Positions 57,358 to 64,000 of a stretch of DNA of 64,000 nucleotides are shown one piece after another. The position numbers were made by a program, and so were the translations under genes. How positions within the stretch are numbered: the first letter of the stretch is position 1; the number at the start of each line of letters is the position of its first letter. This stretch comes from Vishniacozyma victoriae (lineage: Eukaryota; Basidiomycota; Tremellomycetes; Tremellales; Bulleribasidiaceae): contig JADPYG010000005.1 in assembly GCA_017654735.1 (NCBI GenBank), forward strand, positions 124,001 through 188,000, read 5' to 3'. The notes under the pieces were generated by a model. That model did not search any database and was not told where the DNA came from. It was given only the letters and a program-made list of their open reading frames with translations.

Positions 57358-59400
57358 TTACGCATACCCATCATTATCATGACCGTATTGATACCCATTG
57401 TTATTCCCATATTGGGGTTGATCGTACGGAGATTGACCATTCTCAAGTGGGAAATTCGCCTCGGTGATACTCTGATCATCAGCTCGTTCCTATGTCTGGG
57501 TCGACTTAGGGTCCAGTGAAAGGCGGAGAGCAATAACCATCGATGTGCGGGAAATAGAAGAGCGAAAAAGACGGGAGAAAGCGAAGGGCAAAGAGGAGAA
57601 GACTCACCTCCCAAGCAAAATAGATGACTACCATACTAGCAGTTTGGAGTAAAGTAGCCAAAAAGGAACTATTAATCTTCCCTTTCGATGCCTATTCATT
57701 AGCTCTTCCTGCATGATGGGAGGTATCAAGTGCGGGAGATAGCTTACATTACATAGCGGTTCTGAAGCTAGGAAGAAAACGATTTGACTCCCTGCGAACA
57801 GAAGAGCTGCTAGCAGTTGCATAACTATCATCAGCTTGATGTCGGGGACAAGAGTCAAGGACGGATTATGAACGCCGATAGGGCTGAAAAGAGTGATAGA
57901 CGTACGAGCTGGTTTCATTTCATTTAATTTGATTATCGAAACTGAAATCATTGTTATTACGAATGCAATCCATGCGCTGGATATCAGCAAGGGTGCATGA
58001 TCATTGGGTCTGCGATATTCGATGTTCGGAAATGACAGGGAAGAGGAAAAAGGAAAAGGAAGGTAGACGTACAAAGCAGGCCAAATCAACGTTAATACAA
58101 ATAAAGTCTTTGCGACCAAATCATCCCCCAACGTGAATGTATCTGTCCATTGTTGACTCGTATCGAGAGATATGTAGAGTGTTGCTGAGAATAATAAGAT
58201 TCCGATGATGGTAGAGGGGACTAGGGATTGTGGAGATCCATCACTGTTTGTCAGTGATCAGCGAGTGGAAGCGAGCTGAATGACGATGTGAATCATCGAG
58301 CGGAGTGAGCTGAGTCCAGGGAAGAGGACGATGCGATCAAGGTGACGAAGAAGGAGGAGGGAGAAGGAATTGAAGGAAGACATACTCTATCCACTGGGTT
58401 GATACTACCGCAGTCACCAATAACAACCAAAAGAGCAGTACGTATATCCCTAAATGGATCGAACTGAGGATCGACAAAACCAATGTTCCTACTTATCAGC
58501 TCCAATCTCTTATTCCCGTCAATTATCTAACGAGAAGAAATCAGGATGGACATGGAGACTGACCTTGTTCGAGGAGGGATGTCATTGTTATGATCTGAAA
58601 TGCGAGGTTAAGGATATACACCTGATATCAGCAACGCACTTCTCTCTCGAGAATTGACGAGGATGAATAGATACTCAAAGTCAAAGAGACGAGAGGGGAC
58701 GAGGGACATACAGCAAATAGAGTGCCCAATTCTACACGCCCTACTGCTGCTTTACGGACGTTACCCCTGACCACCAAGTACCCGATAAGGAGCATCGATA
58801 ATGCCGATAAAACGATCAGAGCTACATGTCAGCTCAACTCTGATTGCATTCTCGCCCATCAAACCTCCTATCTTCCTCCATCCCCCAATCCTATTTTCAA
58901 GTAGACGAACGAGAATCGAAGGAGATGGTGATTGGGATGATGAAACCTACCGATATCACCTAACGATCCCTTCTGACCCGCCCTTGAGATTTGACAATGT
59001 GATCCAATCCCCACTCCTGCGTCACTACGAGCAGCCATGACATTTGGGTCATCTGCAAAGTCCGATGATGTCTATCCATCAGCTCCAGCCACGGCCGAGG
59101 CATAGGCGAGTGGGTAGATGAGATGAGACAAAGAAGTGAGGAAGAGGGGTGGTCAATGGACATACCACATGATATTCCTCAAAGAAAGTTGAATTACTCG
59201 GAAACAAGATGGTAAGATCCGGTGTGGGATCATTATACAATTGAGAGAAAAATAGGTTACATTGCGGTAAAGGTGTATGTGAACCTGTGCATTAGCTTCT
59301 TTCTTCTCCTTCTCCTTTACAGAACAACGTCTGAGCTCTCACGAGACGACAAGAGAATGTACGTACATAACCAATTAAACGATCCGAACGGGTCTGGCAT
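57358..59400 (-). CDS. CHS7: Chs7-family chitin synthase export chaperone
   Basis: Multi-helix ER protein needed in yeast for Chs3 to leave the ER. I spliced it by hand. Exon 1 encodes MPDPFGSFNWLC; its intron starts at GTACGT, and exon 2 continues SHTPLPQCNLFFSQLYN. The start resembles the family block FxxFxxICxxTPLPLC. Later parts: VGIGSHCQISRAGQ, ALIVLSALSMLLIGYLVVRG, NVRKAAVGRVELGTLF, IITMTSLLEQGTLVL, IYVLLFWLLLVTAVVSTQWIE, and DGSPQSLVPSTIIGILLF with SATLYISLD. Near the end come SEPLCNASKGKINSSF and MVVIYFAWESITEANFP, then a short Asn/Tyr/Gly tail and TAA at 57358-57360. One intron is about 100 nt, long for this genome. A paralogue of Chs7 rather than the orthologue is possible. Confidence 0.78.
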
Positions 59401-61079
59401 CTTACTTATTTAGATTACAATTGACGATGCGTGAGTGATTCAGTTGAAGGAGATGATGGATCCAAGCTGAAAGGAGGGGTAGGTTTGAATCGTTTCGGAT
59501 CTTCGTCGTCAAGTTACAGTCCAAGCGTTTCAATGCCGTATTTCCTATTCCTGATTCCAACCTGTTGAATTCTGGGTATGTATCGATTCCAAGTAGAGTA
59601 AAGCGGTCTGTACGATCGTGAGGATGATTGATACGCGATTGAACGTAGGGTTGAATGAAATAGATTCCCAAAGGATATATCAATTTCCAAGGGGGCCAAG
59701 GGCTCGAGCTTGTATCGTCAAGTATAAGGGGGTGAAATATGGATATCCACAAAGGATATTCGAGTAAATGAAGGAGGGGCAAGGATAGTCTTACTTTCTT
59801 CTCAGTTGACTTGGTGATAGGATGAGTAAGGAGAATAAGAATGAGATCGTCAGAAAGTGTCTGCATTGACGACCCCCCTTTCTTTGTAAACGTAAACAAA
59901 CAATAGACCCCCTTTAATACACACACCCTTTCCTCTCCCCCTTGACACCAGCTTATATCATCGCGTTTGATTTATTTATCCCTTTCAACATCTTCTAGAC
60001 CATTCCCCACCATGTTCATGTTAGAGACGAGTAAGTACTACTTAATATCCATACTCATGCGTTGAATATCCACTCCACACGCCTTCAAGCCTGAGTTCAG
60101 GTGGATACTGTGGCACGTGACGTTACGGCCGAGATTACCGGATTGTGGCACCGAGTAACGGGTCTACCTCGCGGGGCTCTCTGTCATGCATCGGTACGGC
60201 AGGCAGTACGACCATGATCAGGCAGCGCTTTGGTGGTAGTGCGACCGCTGAGTCAGTCGTCCTGAGGCAGTCGAATGCTGCTGGTGGCTCGTGAGTACAC
60301 TCGGGTTTCCCGTCGATGTCGGAACAACACCGGTCCGAACCATGCCACTCAGTACAGCCAAGACAACCCACCTCGCTTACATCAGTGAGCCCAGCAAGCT
60401 CATATATGCCTCACACAGACCATCTTCTCTGCCCTATGCACTTGAGCGGCTTAGAAGAGCTAACCAGAAGCTGCATAATGAACCAACACGTAAACAGCAT
60501 GATAAGAAGCCGAAAATATACCATTGACCGCTCATAAGCGAAGCGCGGCCAAGTCGGCATGGCCGAAGTTTCGAACACTAGAGTGATTAGCAAGATGTAA
60601 TTAGTGGACTTTGGTATGCATTGAATTTTTTAGTACATGTTCCAGTAGACTGGTAGCCCCGTGCTTGGTTCAGACTGTTCTCTTACTGCATGCATACATA
60701 TGGTACCAAGAGAACAACTCGCTATTGACCCAGAACCAACGTGAGCCGGCAGCTCGGCGCGGGGAATATAATTGACCCCTTTGAGCCAATCATCTGTTGT
60801 CCTCGCTTACCCCTCTCCACACCGACATCATCACTCTATACCCGCTCTATTACTGTCTGTCACTCTCTCTACCTTGTGCATACTTTCTCAATTGCTATTC
60901 CTTCAATTTCGACTTGAATACTGTATACTTTGTCACGACAACTTCATCTACGACATCTCGGATCAGCTCCACAGCCCGGATCTTTGTACGGGCCAACTTT
61001 GACCGAACATCCAAACTCTTAGAGTCTGTTCTTAAGAGGGTCTACGAATTCCAGCCTTCGACGTCCCTCACGACCCAAG
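59401..61079. other. Large gap between CHS7 and the kinase gene, with an orphan exon-like start
   Basis: About 1.7 kb. At 60012 an ATG in CACCATG context follows a typical CT/A-rich leader and is followed after 19-20 nt by a perfect GTAAGTA donor, but no convincing downstream exon was found. A CACGTG at 60114-60119 lies beyond it. Frames at 60291-60537 lack family resemblance. A TATA-like AATATAATT at 60766-60774 probably serves the kinase gene. Confidence 0.45.
60766..60774 (+). promoter_or_regulatory. TATA-like element of the kinase gene
   Basis: AATATAATT in a GC-rich setting, followed by CT-rich sequence. From there to 61080 no ATG occurs on the + strand, so 61080 would be the first start codon of a transcript initiating here. 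Confidence 0.45.
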
Positions 61080-64000
61080 ATGTTGTCCTCAAACCCCTCT
61101 GTACCCCTTCATTCGATCGATTTCCACGACGATGATAAACGACGATTATCCCTTCGAACTCACGGTGGACAGGAATACTTAACCGCCCACGACGGTTTAC
61201 CCTCCCCCGAACACCTTACTCCAATTAGCGGTACCCCGCGAGCCATGACTCCCGAGTCGATGAGTAGGAGGAACAGTGATCTGGGAGAAGAGATGGATAA
61301 TCAGAGGGACAAGGAAAGAGAGAGATCGAGAGCGGGTACACTTGGTCCGGATGAACATGCTGGATTTGGGACTATGAGTCACTTGGACAGGGCTCCTAGT
61401 AGGAGGACTGCTGCTGCGAACAAGGAAGATGGGGTGAGTAATCTCATCATTCGTTGTGATTTGCTGTGTCTTCTTCCCTCCCCACCCCACCTACTTGACC
61501 GGTTTTTACCGGACTACATCACCCTCCCTCCTTTGGATGTTTGCTATGACTCATCATTATCCTTTGTGCGTAGTCGGGTTATATCGTTCATACGATATCT
61601 ATCTCCTTTTACAAGCACGGATAGTAGTAGGAACTAGAAATTCCCTCACCTGCCACTGTGATATCCACCCACTGTCTCATACCATATTATTATTTCTCTT
61701 GGCATTGGTGTTCCGGTTTCACCTCCACCTCTTTTGTCCATTACCTATATCCATTCCTTGTCAAACAATACCCAATACCCATATACATCATGACTACTCC
61801 TCTTCCACCACGTCCCAAAGCACAGAAAGGATGGACATATGCTGCTCCTCTGCTACGAAATCGGAAATCTAGTTACGATATTCGTGACGCGTTACATGAA
61901 TTTCACCAATTCCATCATTCCCTCCTACTCGCTCCTCCTAGTAGACCTGAACTGACTCGTTCTCAGTCACAAAATACAAGTAGGGATGTATCGCCAAACT
62001 CTCAACCCGACCATACCACCGGACGAGAACAAAAACATCGGTCCCACGTTCCTTCTGGTCTTGCATTCACTCCTGCGTCGCCTGCAAACCCACCCAAGTC
62101 TGGATCGCCAGCATTGGCGGCTACTCGAGAACGACACGACACGTTGAACTCTATTCCCGAGACGCGAGCTAGCAAGACTGCTCCCAACAGCCCTGGTGGT
62201 TCACCTACCGCAACTCGACATCCCAAGAATCATAACGGACCTCTCCACGATTTGAGGAGATTCTTGAATCACCACATCGGACACCATGGGGATAAAGAGT
62301 CCAAGAATCGATCTGATCAAGCCAACCACGCATTGAACCAACATATGCACGATACTTCTGGTCCTTCTACACCCGGTGTCGGACCTAGTGGAGCCGCTAC
62401 CCCCGGTGGGCAATTACGAGGTACCGGTTTCCCTGGTTTGACAAGTGCTACTCCCAGCGCTACGCCCAGTCGAACCACTACTGGTGCTCAGACTCCTTCG
62501 GAATCACATAGCGACAAGAACCATGTTGGCCATTCAAACCACTTGATGGGGTTCATGAGGCATCATCTCAAGGATAACGAAGGGGAGAAGTCGCATTCGT
62601 CATTGGCGAATTTCTTTGGTCATGGAGACAAGAAAAAGGAAAGGAAAGGTTCAAAAACTCCTACCGATTCACGAACTACTTCTGCTGCTCCATCTCGACA
62701 ATCTACTCAGTTGAACATGACCGAGGCCGATCCCCATTCTCACACATACGCCCACCAGCCCTCTGCTCCTCATTCGCCATCCATCACTCCATCCGGTACC
62801 CCTGGCATTGCGACACCAAAGAACGCAAGTGATTACCCTGGAGTCCCTTATCCTGTCGTTGCACTCTCTCACCCATCGCTACACGAAGCCTCTCACGCTC
62901 ATTTATCCAAGAAATACGGAAAATGGGGTAAAGTGCTAGGATCCGGTGCTGGCGGTACAGTCAGGTTAATCAAGGCTTCTTCCAAGCAAGGAGGGACGAC
63001 TTATGCCGTCAAGGAGTTTAGGCCAAGGAGGCAGGGGGAGAATGAAAAGGAATATCAGAGGAAGGTTACTGCTGAATTCTGTGTCGGAGTGACTTTGAGG
63101 CATGTGAATGTTATCGAGACTGTGGATATTGTGAATGATCACGGCCATTTCTACGAGGTGAGTAGACATCCCGCCAGGGGTTCCGATCACTGGAGAGTAG
63201 GAATAGAGCTGATGACAGATCATGGAGTTTGCACCATACGATCTATTCTCGGTGGTGATGTCTGGTAAAATGGCTCGACCCGAGATCTACTGTGTCTTCC
63301 GACAAATCGTTGACGGTGTCAATTACCTACATGAAATGGGACTTGCCCACCGAGATCTCAAACTCGACAATTGCGTCATGACAAGCGACAATATCGTCAA
63401 GCTCATCGATTTCGGTACGGCCGCCGTCTTCCATTACCCCGGAAAACATCAAATCCCAGCTTCAGGTGTGGTCGGTTCGGATCCATACCTCGCTCCCGAG
63501 GTGTTGCACAAGGAACATTACGATCCTAGATTAACGGATGTTTGGAGTGTTGCGATTATTTTCATGTGCATGTCACTTCGAAGGTTCCCTTGGAAGATCC
63601 CTGATTACAAGACCGACATGTCTTATCGATTATACGTCAATACCCATCCTGAATTATGTACGAAACCGACCATCCCCACTCCTGCTCCCTCTATTGCGAA
63701 TGGTGCTGAAGGAAACGCGAAAGCAGGAGGACCACATTCGTTATTGGCCGATGGATCTAGTTCATTACCATTCCGATCCAACTCGGGTGCTTCGCAAGCT
63801 ACGACAATCGCTCCCTCCGAGAATGATGGGAAATCAAGAGGACAAAGTGTATCCGATGTGTCAGAGGCATCTACCGAAAGTGATGCTGAACAAGCACATG
63901 GTCATTTGGCCAGATTGGAATTGAGGGGTTCACCAGACAAGATTGTTGATCCTTCCGACGAATATTTCCCCAGGCGATCCGATTCAACAGCATCGACTCC
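61080..64000 (+). CDS. HRK1: Ser/Thr protein kinase, Hrk1/Sat4 (Npr1) family (3' end outside window)
   Basis: Fungal-specific kinase family that controls plasma-membrane transporters and ion balance. Exon 1 (61080-61433, 118 codons) starts [20 protein letters not shown] 392-nt intron (61434-61825) joins it in phase to [17 protein letters not shown] second possible start at 61790 ([12 protein letters not shown]) enters the same frame. A long disordered Ser/Pro/His-rich region follows. The kinase domain begins [17 protein letters not shown] (Gly loop), YAVKEF (VAIK Lys), HRDLKLDN (catalytic loop), LIDFGTA (DFG) and SDPYLAPE (APE). One intron at 63158-63218 lies before [11 protein letters not shown] large insert (about 63655-63950, Ser-rich) interrupts the C-lobe, then the window ends in frame. 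Symbol by family; SAT4/HAL4-like is equally fair. Confidence 0.87.

Noticed and set aside
1..64000. tRNA genes, transposons, CRISPR arrays, bacterial-type operons and riboswitches
   Set aside because: No B-box consensus with a matching cloverleaf, no reverse transcriptase or transposase motif, and no repeat-spacer array was found by eye; degenerate elements could still be missed.

Overview
The window is nuclear DNA of a filamentous or yeast-like basidiomycete, most probably a tremellomycete of the Cryptococcus/Kwoniella group. This is inferred from the very high density of short introns (about 41-60 nt, GTRNGT donors, a CTGAC or CTAAC branch point 5-10 nt before the AG), the roughly 50 % GC content, and the best-recognised protein families. 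No bacterial, plasmid or viral replicon is seen, and no transposon or CRISPR array. Coordinates for multi-exon genes run from start codon to stop codon; where I spliced a gene by hand and the exon lengths summed to a multiple of three, I say so.

Layout. 1-4.1 kb: 3' part of a vacuolar alpha-mannosidase (AMS1). 4.3-9.5 kb: four short genes of unknown function, three of them tandem on the + strand with low-complexity or internally repeated proteins. 9.6-20 kb: conserved housekeeping genes in alternating orientation (DBP4 helicase, SLD3 replication factor, a VanZ-like membrane protein, a USP8/Doa4-type deubiquitinase). 20-21.5 kb: a long gene-free promoter region ending in a TATCA microsatellite, then a kelch/BTB protein. 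25.5-31 kb: a Tyr/Ser-rich membrane protein, the ribosome-recycling ATPase RLI1 and a secreted Ala-rich protein. 32-39.5 kb: two multidrug efflux genes in tandem, a PDR-type ABC transporter and a DHA1 MFS transporter. 40.6-41.4 kb: a secreted CHRD-domain protein. 41.6-44.2 kb: three minus-strand orphan genes. 44.5-47.8 kb: an EFM6-like protein lysine methyltransferase and an MMT1/2-like metal transporter that diverge around an isolated 5S rRNA gene. 48-59.4 kb: an NCLX-type Ca2+ exchanger, a DUF726/TMCO4 hydrolase-like protein, an orphan, an antiquitin-type aldehyde dehydrogenase and a CHS7-family chaperone. 61-64 kb: the 5' and central part of an HRK1/SAT4-type kinase running off the end.

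How the genes relate. Most are unrelated housekeeping functions, as expected for a fungal chromosome arm. Possible functional groupings are the ABC plus MFS efflux pair, and ion homeostasis (Ca2+ exchanger, mitochondrial metal carrier, HRK1-type kinase known in yeasts to regulate transporters); these are inference only. The most notable non-protein feature is the solitary 5S rRNA gene (45749-45869, minus). Its sequence departs from common fungal 5S sequences mainly at paired helix positions, and the predicted pairing is kept. Other points of interest are an 11-nt and a 17-nt microexon, an alternative first exon for the terminal kinase, and an MCB-type site directly upstream of SLD3.
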